Source: Nansenia antarctica (taxonomy: Eukaryota > Chordata > Actinopteri > Argentiniformes > Microstomatidae). From it: a stretch of 64,000 nucleotides of DNA. This document shows positions 22,440-34,155 of this stretch, piece after piece. Location: assembly GCA_963989245.1 (NCBI GenBank), contig OZ022345.1, forward strand, positions 42,167,486 to 42,231,485, given 5' to 3'. How positions within the stretch are numbered: the first letter of the stretch is position 1; each line of letters opens with the position of its first letter. Below the pieces are notes generated by a model. It ran no database searches. It was not told the DNA's origin and saw nothing but the letters and a program-made list of their open reading frames with translations. A program made the translations under genes and the position numbers.

Positions 22440-23103
22440 ACTGTTATGGCTTTTGCACATAAACTGCGATTCGTTGTACTTTGTACTTTGTACTCTGTCA
22501 ATGACAATTCAATTGAATCTGAATCTGAATGTGAAACCACTTCTTTACCTCCCTTTGCAAGTGGAAGGATGAGCTTATTATTGTAACACGTGTTATTCAC
22601 GGGGCGGCCATGTTCCGTTTTTCTGCTAACAGATAAAGAAGTGGAAGTGCTCCAGTCGACCAATGCAGAAGCTCATTTTTGTTTGACCTGTACAGTAAAA
22701 AACTGTTGCAAGCCTACGCAACAAAACAAGTTAATTTGACGCGCGATACTCTGAAGAACATTGTTAGCGGGGTAACATCATAACCCGTCCTGATTTTTAA
22801 AGACACAACTGTTTATGCGAACCCACACTAGTTGACTGGGTGGAACATTCAGCCAGATCAGCTGTGAATAACGTGTATGAGCTTCCTGTAGGATCCTGGA
22901 CCTCAAGCCAGAGACTCAGGGTTTGGAGGACGTGCAAAAGAAGAGATCACTGATGAAGGAGATGCCCGCTACACAACTCAGGCGGTTCAGTAGAGCGCAA
23001 TATCTGCTACATGTTATTATGTGAGTGTAATTTGATACCTAAATAAATCAATACTATAGAGTATCTCTGCAATTGAGTTGCCCACCTGCGATGTATCAGC
23101 AAT
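22439..23103. other. Non-coding stretch with a possible MITE at 22586-22876
   Basis: ACACGTGTTATTCAC (22586) and GTGAATAACGTGT (ending 22876) are imperfect inverted repeats about 290 bp apart and may mark a small transposon. No target duplication is evident. Confidence 0.3.
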
Positions 23104-23190
23104 ACACACATGCGCACACCCACACCCACACCCACACCCACATCCACACCCACACCCACACCCACACCCACATCCACATCCACACACGGC
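23104..23190. repeat. (CCCACA)n hexanucleotide array
   Basis: CCCACA units with occasional ATCCACA variants, about 13 units. Confidence 0.9.
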
Positions 23191-24466
23191 CAATCCTATT
23201 GTTACCTATGAGAGCTGCACTGGGCAGGCTTCATCAGCTAAATGAGCATCTGTGAAATCAAGCTCTCTATCGATCCAGGCAGGGCTAAGGAGGGAGAGGG
23301 GGAGGGAAGGAGGGAGGGAGGGAGGGGAATCTGGCCTGGCCTGGGCTATCACTCTGATATATTTATGCATCTCAGTGCCGCAGCCCCCGCGGAGGAAGCG
23401 GGGAGGGCCAAAGGCCGGGCAGTTGGAGGAATCTAATGTTACAGCTGTGAGCTCAGGGGCTCAGGCCTCCCTGCTGCCTTCGCGCAGCTTGGAGATCAAT
23501 TAAACAGTGTTCTGGCTGTGAGCGCTGCACCGCGGAGAAGGAGAGAGGCTGCAGCACCTTACTGCAGGCCCCCAGTAGGAGAAGGGCCGTCTACTCTGCT
23601 GTGTAAACACTATTTAATCCCACTTACGCTTCAGTGGGTTAGGGACTTTTCCGCCATATATTTTGACTCGCCGCAGGGCAAGAAAAAGTACATTTGATGG
23701 ATGAAAACCAAAACAAGGTGCCGTATCTATCCGTGCTAGGACTGATTAAGCAGTCGGGTTAACCCGCCTAACATTTTAATCAAGCAGCTTAGTCGAAAAC
23801 CTGTCTGTGTGACAGGGCAGTGCTAGCTTGTGGCTTGTGCTCTTCATTCCAATGATGCCCTTAATGTATTTTTAAAAAGCAAGGGTTCTGTATTAGGCTA
23901 GTATTGCTAGTGGTCAGTATGATAAGGCTAAATCGGTAGGCAATTCTATCCAGGGCACTGTAACAGCATGTGTGTGTCCACTGTGTTGAGGAGAGGAACC
24001 ATCCAACTGGAAGAATTTGGAATGGACATGAGGTGATGGAGGGAGAGGGGGTGGGGGGGCAGTGGGTGAAGTCATTGACGTGGCAAGCAAATGTCACTGT
24101 GCTTTTAACCCAGTTCCAGAGAGGCTACAGCAACAGATGCCATCAGCTGGCCAGTGAAATGTCAATGGTTTTTAACCTCATTTAACAATAGACCAGTGTG
24201 TCCACTTGTCTATGGTCTTTTAGTAAATGTCAGGAAGCCATTCCACAGCCTTGGAGTCTCCCCTGAGATCGTAGGGGACAAGTCAACAGCGTTGGAGGAG
24301 GCCACTTCGCCTTGCACTTTGCTGGAAAAATGTTTGATAGCAGGAGTGAGGCAAATGCTGCCCTATGAATTGTTTTATTGCAGGGTTGAACGAGCAGGGC
24401 TGAGCATGTCGTTTTGTTGGAAAAAGTTATATCCCCTGAATTTTGGCAATTGTCTTTCTTCATTAT
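23191..24466. other. Non-coding stretch; GC-richer block at 23260-23700
   Basis: No coding domain recognised. The interval 23330-23700 is GC-richer than its surroundings and repeat-free, with an ATTTATGCAT octamer-like site and a GATCAATTAA homeodomain-like site. It is a candidate conserved regulatory block, by appearance only. Confidence 0.25.
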
Positions 24467-24660
24467 TTTAGATTAGATTAGATTAGATTCAACTTTATTG
24501 TCATTGCAGAGTAGTACCAGACAATGAAATGCAGTTTAGCATCTAACCAGAAGTGCAAATAGTAATATAAAAAATTATAGTGATAAGTGATATGTACAGT
24601 ATGGCAAGTATGGTAGTCAGAGGTATATATTAGAGATGGATAGCAGTAAGCTATGCACAC
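24467..24660 (-). mobile_element. LINE/SINE 3'-end remnant with (TAATC)n tail
   Basis: Second copy of the family seen at 3306: GATTA repeats, then TTCAACTTTATTGTCATTGC and GCAGTTTAGCATCTAACC. It extends further than the first copy, through GATATGTACAGTATGGCAAG. Confidence 0.6.
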
Positions 24661-24785
24661 TTATGGCAGCTATGTGCAGTATGGTGTATACAGATGCATA
24701 CATTTATAAATAATGTATGAATGATTAAACTTAGATTTTTAATGATACATGTTGATGTTAGCATTGTATCTGTTTTACAAATAGA

Positions 24786-24931
24786 TACAGTATAGTGTTT
24801 TGGAATGAAACCCTTCACATGCAGGTTTTGATTATGTCGTGTTAAACAGTATAGTGAACTACAGTATAGTGTTTTGGAATTAAACCCTTCAAATGCAGGT
24901 TGGATTATGCTGGGTTAAACAGTATAGTGAA
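24786..24931. repeat. Tandem duplication, two ~73-bp units
   Basis: Both units begin with ACAGTATAGTGTTTTGGAAT, continue AAACCCTTCA, and end GTTAAACAGTATAGTGAA. They differ by a few substitutions and short indels. Confidence 0.8.
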
Positions 24932-25746
24932 TGGATCGAATCGATAAAGCAGGGTAGAGGGATGGCATTGTTGTTGTTACCAAGTCACCTAAATGGGTGT
25001 TTGATGGACTGTGATAATGGGATCTAAAAATAAATCATCCATAAATCATCCCATCTGCTCATCCTGCAGGATGTATATGAAGAACCCCTATGGCTGCTGA
25101 TGTCAGTGGGAGGTGGTGGTGGGGGTTGGGGGTGGGGGGCGGGTGGGGGGGTAGAGAAACCAGTACTGCACTTCCTTCTATATTTAATCCATCTCTGAAT
25201 ACTTTAAATATCCATTTGATGGGAGCGTCTGGTGCTTCAGGTCTTGTGACTGGGAGGAGGAGGAAGATGACATATTCTGTGATGCCTTCGCACTGAGACT
25301 TACTAATATCGGGTTGCCGCTGTGGCTGACTGGAGTTGACCTCAGACTGGGTCCTGTGTTTGCCATGCTGCATGCTTGTTGTTTGGGGTGTAATGGCTGT
25401 ATCTGGGAGGGTATCGGCTAACACAGCAATGTCACAGCCTCTGTTCCGTCGGGGTTGTGTTTCAGCATGCAGCAGGACCAGTTTTGCCAACCTCAGGGAT
25501 AACAGATAACAGCAAACAGAGCAAATCGTCCCATTCGTCTCTCCCATATTCCTTGCCTCCTCCCTCCTACAATACATCCCAAAAAGAAGATCCCAAAAAA
25601 TTCCCCAAAAATTCCTACCTGAAATATTCTCCTTCAATGCGTTTTTAGAAGGAAGCGACGAGAAAGGATGTAAGGGATAGAGGAAAGACTATTGGGGGAT
25701 GCATCTGTACTGTATCGGTAACGACAGTAAATATTGTACATAATAT
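24932..25746. other. Non-coding stretch
   Basis: The G-rich run at 25111-25160 is low complexity. The longest frames here are composition artefacts. Confidence 0.4.
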
Positions 25747-25800
25747 GCGGGGCGGCTGTGGCACAGGAGGTAGAGCCGCCGTCTGCGCATGAGCGAGAGG
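25747..25800 (+). mobile_element. tRNA-headed SINE 5' fragment (tentative)
   Basis: GGGGCGGCTGTGGCACAGGA followed by GGTAGAGCCG resembles the A-box half of a tRNA-derived fish SINE. The B-box half is missing, so it is truncated or decayed. Confidence 0.35.
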
Positions 25801-25881
25801 TGAACAGATACAAACTTGCGTTTGGTCTGAGAAAGTTTTCAAGCGATTTTGGCAAATCAATCGAACGTTATAACTTTTAAG

Positions 25882-26994
25882 CAGTGGCGGGCGGTGCATT
25901 TCACACCTAGGCCTTCAGTGATGTCCGACACATTCCTACCTGAATTATTCTACCTCTTAATACCATCGTTATGACGCCATGGCTCTAGAAACTAGACAGA
26001 AACACAGTATAACCGGGCGTTGCATCACCTTAACATAGTCAGACAAGTACAACAGAGTTATATTAATATTTCCGAAGCATTTTTTATCAATAAATCCGCA
26101 TTTACAATGAAGAGTGTTAAACTAACATCTTTAAGATCGCTACATTACCCACGTCTGTCGTCTCGTCCACCATAATAGCGACAAAGGGTGCCTTTTTAAT
26201 CTCCATTTTGATCTCTTCTCATCACTTCAGCAATAGCAAACATCAGGTCGTTTTGTATTTTGCCTGACGTCCCAGTAAACACTTTGTTTGTGGACAGGTG
26301 GTAATGTAAATCTGGGTTGTTTTCAGCCAGAAAAGAAAGAAGCTCAACGTAGTATCCTCTGTTTGTGGACTCAGTGCTTTCATCGTGTCCCCTAAATGAA
26401 AGTTATTGTTTACCCAAAAACAGGACACAATCGATCAATATTATCGATCAGTCAACGAAAGCTTTCGTTGTGAGCTCCGTTTCCCTGCGCACTTTCAAAA
26501 GTTTCACATCTACCGGCATAGTTACGCATCTCAATAGTGAATATCAATAGTGCGTATCAATAGTGCGTATCAATAGTGCGTATCCAATCAAAAGACGTGC
26601 TGGGTGCTGACATCATTGAGCCTTACAGCAGGCGCCGTTGTTGCTTTTGCTCGCATCTACGTAGGTTTACTAGGTACGCCACAGGTTTTCTCGTTCCAAC
26701 GTTAAGTTACAGGTCGAATTCGCGGCACCGTTTATTGTGCAGGCAGGCAGATTTTGGAGCCCCCTAGCAACACATTTTGATTGGATAAAAGCTCTAACAT
26801 AAAGGCCAGCCCTCCAAATCTCAATCGGAGACTGGAAGCAGCGCAACCAAGAGGAAAGCTATGAAATGAAGAGAATAGACTATGGGGAATCATTAATACA
26901 TATTTGTGGAAAAAATATATTAAAATAAAATGTATATTCTGATGATGTTTAGGCCAGCAGAGAAGGCCTTGCTGGCCCTGACGGCACACCACTG
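25882..26994 (-). mobile_element. hAT transposon, deleted, with 8-bp TSD CTTTTAAG
   Basis: The left end CAGTGGCGGGCGGTGCATTT and the right end reverse-complemented CAGTGGTGTGCCGTCAGGGC share the hAT-type CAGTGG start. Exact 8-bp duplications CTTTTAAG flank it (25874-25881 and 26995-27002). A transposase fragment is readable on the minus strand (about 26150-26400). It lies immediately upstream of the LINE that begins at about 27003. Confidence 0.92.
26150..26400 (-). pseudogene. hAT transposase fragment (DUF4371 region with first catalytic Asp)
   Basis: On the minus strand the pieces STNRGYYVELLSFLAENNP, then GKIQNDLMFAIAEVM, then after a one-base frameshift EIKKAPFVAIMVDETTD can be read. The last block is the strongly conserved region of TTF/DUF4371 hAT transposases that carries the first acidic catalytic residue. 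Both the N-terminal zinc finger and the C-terminal dimerisation domain are missing. The orientation agrees with a transposase whose promoter end is the right terminus. It is inactive. Confidence 0.75.
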
Positions 26995-27081
26995 CTTTTA
27001 AGTTAACTTTTACTTTTAAGTTGAAGTGAGTTTTGGTTTTGAGTACCCCGACAGCTTTGTGCTGATCGGGGGCTTCTAAGG

Positions 27082-28218
27082 ATGGACGACATGGCAACAA
27101 ACACAACGAACGGAATGGACAATGATGAAAGGAATACTGATAAACGGTACGACGCGAGCCTGACGGTGGAGGTGGGACTGGAGCAGGGAAGTAATATTAC
27201 GGTGATGGAAATGCTACAAGGAATAAAGGAGGTGTGTGGAAATGTGGAGGGCTGTCGGCCGAAAGGAGACCGGAAATATGAAATTACCCTGTCATCGAGG
27301 AGAGGGAAGGACAAGCTAACAGATGGATTCCTGATTAAAAATATAAGAATAATGGGAAAGGACTTGGCAGTGGATGAGATGGTGGTCTCGTTTTTGAATC
27401 TCCCGGTTTACTTGAAAGACGACGTGATCAGGCAGAGGCTGGAGTCGTGGGGGGTTAAAGCGGTGTCACCGATCAAAAGAAGGACTTGGCCGGGAACGGA
27501 CATAGCAGACGGGACTCGGTACACGAAGGTGAAGTTCATAGAAGAGGTGAGGTCTTTGCCGTACTGTACGAAGTTTGAGACCCTGGTTGGAGTGGATCAC
27601 TTTAGGGTGATTCACGATAAGCAAGTAAGGGTATGTAGGCTGTGCATTAAGCCAGGACATGTATTGCGAGAATGCCCGGAGTTCATGTGTTTTAAATGTA
27701 ATAAACGAGGACATTATGCACGTGAATGCATTGGAAGGAGAGGAGGGGATGGAGGAGAGAGAGTGAGCAGTGGTGAGGAGGAGGAGGGGGAGGAGGTGGT
27801 GGAGGTGGAGGTGTACGAAGAAGAGGAGATGGTGGGAGAGGAGGAAGAGGAGGTGGTGGAGGAGGAAGAGGTGGAGACACAAGGAGAAGGTGGGGAAAGG
27901 AGCCATGAAGACATGACGGAGGGAGGAGGACAAGCTGAGGTGGTGGAGGAGACACAGTTGGAGCCAGAAGTGGAGGGAGGAGCGGAGGGGCCTGGTTCGG
28001 TGGAAGTGGAGGGTAAAGAGAGAGAGGAGATTGGAGCCAGCTTCGATAATGCAGTAAGAGATGGAGAAATGGATGAGGCAGGGCCTTCAACAGAGGGCGT
28101 GGGGGAAAGAAAAGGTTCAGATGAAGGACTATATGTGGATGTACAGAGGGTGAGGACAAGATCGGGAAGGGGTGCAATAGCACGAGGGAAAAAGACCAAG
28201 GTGGCTATAGGAAAATGA
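27082..28218 (+). CDS. LINE ORF1 protein, CCHC zinc-knuckle nucleic-acid-binding (378 aa)
   Basis: The open frame from ATG 27082 to TGA 28216-28218 encodes 378 residues. Residues ~25-180 are a conserved region without an obvious catalytic motif. Residues 185-198 (CRLCIKPGHVLREC) and 203-216 (CFKCNKRGHYAREC) are two C-x2-C-x4-H-x4-C knuckles. Residues ~228-345 are a Glu/Gly-rich acidic tail. ORF1 proteins of Tx1/L1-type LINEs bind their own RNA and form the ribonucleoprotein used for target-primed reverse transcription. The stop precedes the ORF2 ATG at 28256 by about 40 bp, the normal spacing of a bicistronic LINE. Antisense frames across the acidic region are shadows. It resembles host ZCCHC3-like proteins only through the knuckles; the ORF2 directly downstream makes a LINE origin secure. 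Confidence 0.88.
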   Translation: MDDMATNTTNGMDNDERNTDKRYDASLTVEVGLEQGSNITVMEMLQGIKEVCGNVEGCRPKGDRKYEITLSSRRGKDKLTDGFLIKNIRIMGKDLAVDEMVVSFLNLPVYLKDDVIRQRLESWGVKAVSPIKRRTWPGTDIADGTRYTKVKFIEEVRSLPYCTKFETLVGVDHFRVIHDKQVRVCRLCIKPGHVLRECPEFMCFKCNKRGHYARECIGRRGGDGGERVSSGEEEEGEEVVEVEVYEEEEMVGEEEEEVVEEEEVETQGEGGERSHEDMTEGGGQAEVVEETQLEPEVEGGAEGPGSVEVEGKEREEIGASFDNAVRDGEMDEAGPSTEGVGERKGSDEGLYVDVQRVRTRSGRGAIARGKKTKVAIGK

Positions 28219-28255
28219 CATGGGGGTGCATGTGTTCCTTTTTTGTATCTTGACT

Positions 28256-31200
28256 ATGGTCAGGGTTGTTGCTGTCAACACAAATGGACTCAGAGATAGG
28301 AAGAAGATGGAGCTTGTGTTGGCAGCATACAAGGAGGAAATCATATGCCTCCAAGAGACGCATTGGACAGAGGACATAATGGAAGAGGTAAGAAGGAGGT
28401 GGAATGGACAAGTGTATGTAAGCAATGGAACAGCGTATGCTTGTGGGTGGCTATTTTGGTAAAGAATGGGGTGGTGAACAATGTAAGGAACATAATGAAT
28501 GACAATGAGGCAAAAGTGGTTGGGAGTGGGGTTTGAATATCAAGGGATTGAGTATGCACTGTATTGTATATATGCACCAAATGTGGATAAATATAGAAAC
28601 GGTTTTTTTTAATCTTTGAAAGAGAAATGTGTTGGGAATTGTATTATGGTTGGGGATTATAATGTGGTGGTGGATAGGTTAGATGTTACAAGGGGGGTGA
28701 AATTTAGGAATGATCTGTCACGCCCAGTATTGCTAGAAATGATGCGCACAAGAGGAATGGTGGATATATGGAGGGAGGGGCACCCTGATGCACAGGTTTT
28801 TTCAAGGAGACAAATGGTGATGGGGGTTTTGAGACAATCAAGGATCGATTTGTGTTTAGTGAAGAGGGAGGTGAGGCACCTGGTTGGAAAGGTTGAGTAT
28901 CGGTTTATGGCTTTTAGTGACCACGATGCTCAGTCTTTCCAGCTAGGTAGTGGGAACGTAGGGGGAAGAGGAGGGACATGGTGCTTTAATGCAAGTTTGC
29001 TTAAAGATATACGTTTTGGGGTGATAGTAAGAGAGTGTGTGAGTGTGGCTATGGAAGACCAGATGTAAGAGAGTGATGTGTGTGTGTGGTGGGAAGGGAT
29101 GAAGGATAAATTAAAAGCTGTAATAATAGCATTTGCAAAACGGAGAGGGAAAGAGAGGGTGAGGGAGGAAAGGGATTTGCAGAAAAGGTTAGCAATAGAA
29201 CAGGAGAGAGTTGATAATATTCCAGGGCATGATTTAACAAAGTATTTGAGGGTGAGGGAAGATTTAAGGGAGTTAGAAAAGAGAAAGTGTGAAGGTGCTT
29301 TAGTAAGGAGTAGAGCAAGGTATGTGGTTGAGGGAGAAAGGAGTACAGCATTCTTTTTAGGTTTAGAGAAGAGACAGAAAGAGAAAGGGAAAATTAAGGA
29401 ATTAGAGAATGATAAAGGTGAAATAATAACAGACTTAGTGGGAATAATGGATACTGTGCAGTCATTTTATACAGACCTATATACATCTGGGGGTGTGAAT
29501 GAGGAATGTATGAATAAAGTATTAGAAGCAGTGGAAGCTAGGGTGACAGAAGAAGAAGGGAAAATGTGTGATGCAGATCTAAGGGTGGAGGAGGTTAAGA
29601 CAGCCATCATGGGGTTAAACCTAAATAAGAGTCCGGGTTCGGACGGGTTGACGGCTGAATTTTATAAAGCATTTGTTGACATCCTGGCCCCTATATTGTG
29701 CAGAGTGTATATGTGTATGGGGAATAAAAGGGTGGTTCCGGACTCTATGGGCTTGGGGGTGCTCACTTTATTGTATAAGGGTAAAGGGGACAGGAACAAA
29801 TTACTGAATTATAGAGCATTATCATTACTTAATTGTGATTATAAAACCATAGCAAAAGTATTAGCTAATAGATTGAATGAAGTAATGAAAAACATGATTG
29901 CACCTACCCAGGCCTATGGAGTCCCAGGGAGGGATGTGGCAGAGAATATGTGCACATTAAGGGATGTTGTGAAGGACATGAGGGAGGAAGGGGGTTTATT
30001 TTTATCTTTGGCTTTAAATAAGGCTTTTGACAGGGTGGAACATGTATTTTTATTGAAAACAATGGAACATTTCGGGATTGGGACTGTTATGAGGGATTGG
30101 ATTGAATTATTATATAAGAATGCTAGAAGTAAAGTAAAGATAGATGGATTATTGACTGACTCCTTCCCTTTGGGTAGATCAATAAGACAAGGGTGTCCAC
30201 TGTCAGCATTGCTATATAGCATATCTGTGGAGCCATTGGCAGCTTATATTAAGCAGGAGAAAGAAATTAAGGGAATAAATATACCGGGGGGAGGAGTTAG
30301 CATAATCCATCAATATGCAGATGACACGACATGTACTGTCAGGGATGTAAATAGTGTGAACAAAATAATGGGGTGTGTAAACATATATGGAAAGGCTTCT
30401 GGTGCAAAAGTGAATGTTGACAAGTCTGACATGTTGTGTATAGGGGGAGTGAATACAGACAATTGTGTTTTTGATTTGAAAATTGTAAAGGGGATGATAA
30501 AAGTGTTGGGGATATATCTTGGAGACGATGACAGGGAGGCTGTTGATTACACATGGACAGGGGTTTTGAATAAAATAAGAACAACATTGAATTATTGGAA
30601 GCAAAGGAACATGAAACTGCACTGTTAATGTCAAAATATGTTTATGTATTAGGTGTATTGAATGTACCAGAGTGGGTTCTAAAAGAAACCAGGATATTAG
30701 TGTCAGATTTTTTTGTGGAGAGGAAAGGGGGTTAAAATAGCGTATGATGTACTAGTAGCAGATTATGATAAAGGAGGGTTGAAGCTGGTAGATTTGGAGG
30801 TAAAGATGAGGGCAATGAGAGTCAGAACAGTCAAAATGTTTTTGTATGGGGAGGAAGGACATGGATGGAAAGGATACTTTAGGGAATGGGTACATAGATG
30901 TGGGGGGTGTGGGGATTATGGTTTGTTGATGTGCTTTAAAGCACAGATGTATGATAGGGTGCCGGAATTCTATAAAGAGGTGTTTAAAGCCTGGGGTAGT
31001 TTTTTGCCTGGGGTAGGATATGAGTGTGAGAAGAGAGGGGAGATACTAAATGTTCCAGTTTTATTGAACCCGGTAATAAGAAGAGAGGGGAACATTTTAG
31101 AGTCTAGGAGTTTTTGGAGGGCAGGACTCATTAGAGTAAGGGATTTTAGGTATGAGGTAGTGCCAGGGTTCCTATCAGAGCAGGCAATTATATAAGTTGT

Positions 31201-31651
31201 TAGGGAAACAGATGAGGAGATGAGAAGGGGAGAAATAGTGAGCATGTATAATAAAATACCAGGGGAGTGGGTGAGGAGATTAGATAGGGAGTTAAGAGGG
31301 AAGGAGCAAACAGAGTTACCTAGGTTAAGACTAGGGAAAGGGGAAACAGTGCGGGACTTCTCAGCTGTTAAAGTGAAGGAGTGCTACTGGGCACTGTTGG
31401 AGAGCAGAGTGAAGGAGCCTGCGGCAGAGAAGGTGTGGAGGCAGGTGTTCCCAGGATTGGAGGTGAAGAATATATGGAGGAATTTATTTTTGAAATATAA
31501 TAGTTTAGAATGTACACATTTAGATTTTATGCTCAGGCATAACAAGGTTTATACTAAGGTGGTGTTGCATCAGGTAGACAGAACAGTTTCGAAGACAAGA
31601 CAGGGCAAAAAGATTTTGAGAAGTTGTTTATTAGGGATTGTGGGTTTATAA
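28256..31651 (+). pseudogene. LINE ORF2, endonuclease-reverse transcriptase, multiply broken
   Basis: It starts MVRVVAVNTNGLRD, the first APE motif, followed by ICLQETHW (catalytic Glu). The frame shifts near 28447 and back near 28535. A stop lies at 28610, then GDYNVVVD, SRIDLCLV and SDHDAQ complete the endonuclease. An in-frame stop at 29066-29068 precedes the reverse transcriptase. RT motifs NKSPGSDGLTAEFY, KAFDRVEH (catalytic Asp near 30029), RQGCPLSALLYS and QYADDTTCTV (30311-30340) are intact in a 516-residue open stretch ending at 30628. A frameshift at 30620-30715, a stop at 31193-31195 and loss of the last C-terminal part follow. Such proteins nick DNA and copy LINE RNA into the chromosome; this copy cannot. 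Confidence 0.85.
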
Positions 31652-31962
31652 GGGTGGGGGTGGATGGAGGGTTGGAGTTTGATTTAGATTTTTGAAGATG
31701 GTTTTGTTTTTTATTTATTTGTTATTGATTTATATTAAAGGGTTATTTTGGTTATGAAGGACTGACTGAATAATAGATGGATTTATCTCATACCAAAATG
31801 GTATGGGTGTGTTTTGTTTTATTTATTGGTTTTTTATATTTTTATTATTTTTATTTTATTTGAATTATAATACAATGAAGGCTATAAAATGAACATGTGT
31901 GAATATGTATAGCTATGATTGTATTTAAAATAATATTTTTATAATAACATATATTTTTTAAA

Positions 31963-32200
31963 AGAGCTGTTGTCTAATGATCGCAAGGTTGGCAGATCGG
32001 CGGTTCAATCCCCGGCTGGCCACATGTCGAAGTGTCCTTGGGCAAGACTCTGAACCCCAAATTGCTCCTAGTGAGCAGTCAGGCGCCTTGCATGGTAGCT
32101 TGCCGCCATTGGTGTGTGAATGTCTGTGTGAATGGGTGAATGAGAGGCCGTTGGAAAGCGCTTTGGATAAAGGCGCTATATAAGTGCAGACCATTTACAT
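31963..32200 (+). mobile_element. tRNA-derived SINE, V-SINE-like, with L2-type tail
   Basis: A tRNA-like head with B box GGTTCAATCCC (about 32003-32013), a central block GTCCTTGGGCAAGACTCTGA, and a tail TTGGATAAAGGCGCTATATA AGTGC. The central block plus the L2-like hairpin tail is typical of fish V-SINE-type families. The tail lets the SINE use a partner LINE's machinery. It sits at the 3' end of the L1-Tx1 LINE, probably a separate insertion. Confidence 0.78.
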
Positions 32201-32205
32201 ATATA

Positions 32206-33479
32206 TTGTTCCAGCTTAATAACAGCAATCTGAAACCTAACTTAACAGAACAGGGATCAAGTATTTTGAAATTATTTTCAACGTTTGCCTGGCTAAAATA
32301 CACCATAAAATAGTCTTAATAGGGCAAACCCGCCCACCAGACAGACTCAAGCATATACAAGAAAAGTGTATATTTTAAATACTCAACCCGGGTCCACCTG
32401 AAAATCACTTGGTCTATTAACTGAGGAACAATGAATTAAAGAGGCTCCCCTGTTAGATGCATGAAGAAATACAAAATATACAGAAGTAGATGTAATACTG
32501 TCCCTCTGGACTAACTGTTATTAAGCACTGAAATACAAATCAATATTCCCCTTCGAGCGCCGAACAATGGCAAAAATCAAGAATTTGCTGAATTCAATAG
32601 TGAAAAAAGGGTTCACAGCAATTCTCTGATCAGCATGCATTCCATCTGACAGCTTCAGCAATAAAAGCCCACAGCATTTTCTCTCTGCATTACAATATTT
32701 AAAAGCCAACTGTCATGGCCCTAATGTGCACAATGCTAAGACCCCGGCTGTCTTGTACTGCGCTGCGCTGAGTTTGAGCTCAAACAATGGAAAAGCAAGA
32801 CAAAGAGCAGGGAGAATGTACAGTACCTCCCTCAGCCTGGCTCACTGGCTCTGACAGAAACTCACAACACAGCGTAACTACTGGAGGCTACTCGTCAGAT
32901 ATCGTGTTGTACTGTACCTCCTCATTCAATGCCAAACTGAGAGGGAAGAACAAAGGAGGCAGCACAAGATTGCATCGCCAGGGTTGCGTCCCTGTGGTCT
33001 TTCTGTTATTCCTTGCATCCTCTCTTCGTGCTCCCATCTCAAGACGCATTCAAGGTCCTGCATGTACATTTCAAGGTTTCTAAAAGCTTCCTAATGGTTG
33101 TAATGACTATGTTTAATCAGTAGTCATCAGGGAATTATCTCTTGAAATACATATTTCAGTCATGAACACAGTTTGGGTCCGTAAATATGGCTTTCTAAAA
33201 TGGAGTGTCCTACTGGACACTCGGTTTGCATATAAAAATGTTTGTTTCTGCCAGGGATGTACTAGGGGAGTGGACTCACCAATTTCTGCCTTTCCATCTT
33301 TAGTGGCTGCCTCTTAGAATTGTGTGTACATGCAGAAAAAAAAAAACTAATGTGCAAACTGCAAGTCCATTTGGGGATTATTATTATGGACAATGTTGTT
33401 GTTTGGAAATTCAAACTGAATTTTGCCACGGTGGCCAGAGATGGCAGATTAAAGGATATTGATATATTAATTTTACGCC
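32206..33479. other. Non-coding stretch; candidate conserved block at 32520-32720
   Basis: No coding domain recognised. The interval 32520-32720 (e.g. AACAATGGCAAAAATCAAG, TCAGCATGCATTCCATCTGA) is repeat-free and has SOX-like and homeodomain-like words, the usual look of a developmental enhancer. Unverified. Confidence 0.3.
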
Positions 33480-33627
33480 ATTTAGCTGGCGCTTTTATCC
33501 AAGGTAACTTACATGCAGTGAGTGCATACATATTTCAGTATATATGGTCCCAGCAGGAATCAAACCCACAACCCAAGCATTGTTAGCACCATGCTCTACC
33601 AACTGAGCCATAGAGGACCATCTTGAC
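33480..33627 (-). mobile_element. HpaI-like tRNA-derived SINE
   Basis: On the minus strand the head reads GGTCCTCTATGGCTCAGTTG GTAGAGCATGG (A box), the B-box region GGGTTTGATTCC, then a GTATGCACTCACTGCATGTA block and a tail TTGGATAAAAGCGCCAGCTA AATGG. Head, body and tail follow the salmonid HpaI SINE order. Transcription would be by RNA polymerase III and mobilisation by a LINE with the same tail (RSg-1 in salmonids). Confidence 0.8.
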
Positions 33628-34155
33628 TTACATAAAAGAGAAGCAACACATGGCCAGAGACACAGACAAGTGCTCCAACTGATCATTTGAGATAGAGGAG
33701 AAAAGGGCTCATATCAAATCTATGCTAAAAGTTCGATCACTGCTTGGCGACAGGGACTACTTTTCCATGGACATGATGAGCAGGATGGCAAGAACAATAA
33801 GGGTCATTTTCTTGAGTTTGTAGATATGCTTAGTAGTGACTGTGAAAAGGAAAAGAGATTGAAGTTATAGATATATGAGATATGAGAGATATGGACACGA
33901 TTCATGAATTCAGAATGACATCAAAGTCATTAAAAATGACAATAGTAAACAAGGTCTATTCAGGCTGAATCTAGTACTAGTAAATACCATTACTGATATA
34001 GTATTTTTTTTTATGTATTGCAGACACTGTACAGCTTCATCACAAACAGCAACACTTGGCGCAAGTTGTTTATGGAGGCATAAACTCACACGGCTCACAG
34101 GGTTTTACAGCTGGAGTGTATCTTTGCCCCATGGTGGTTTTATTAATACAGGGCA
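33628..34155. other. Non-coding stretch
   Basis: Nothing recognised. Confidence 0.4.

Larger units (their letters stand above)
27003..31960 (+). mobile_element. Nearly full-length L1-Tx1-type LINE
   Basis: The order is a short 5' leader (27003-27081), an intact zinc-knuckle ORF1 (27082-28218), an ORF2 with apurinic endonuclease and reverse transcriptase broken by frameshifts and stops (28256-31651), and an AT-rich 3' tail region (to about 31960). ORF1 with two CCHC knuckles plus an APE-type ORF2 points to the Tx1 branch of L1 elements, known in fish and frogs. No target duplication was found. It is inactive because ORF2 is destroyed. Confidence 0.82.

Noticed and set aside
25059..25637. 192-residue antisense frame
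   Set aside because: No recognisable domain, ends in a Pro/His run from a G-rich tract, and shows no splice or promoter context.
27692..28199. Long antisense Pro/Leu/Ser frames
   Set aside because: Complement of the Glu/Gly-rich tail of LINE ORF1.
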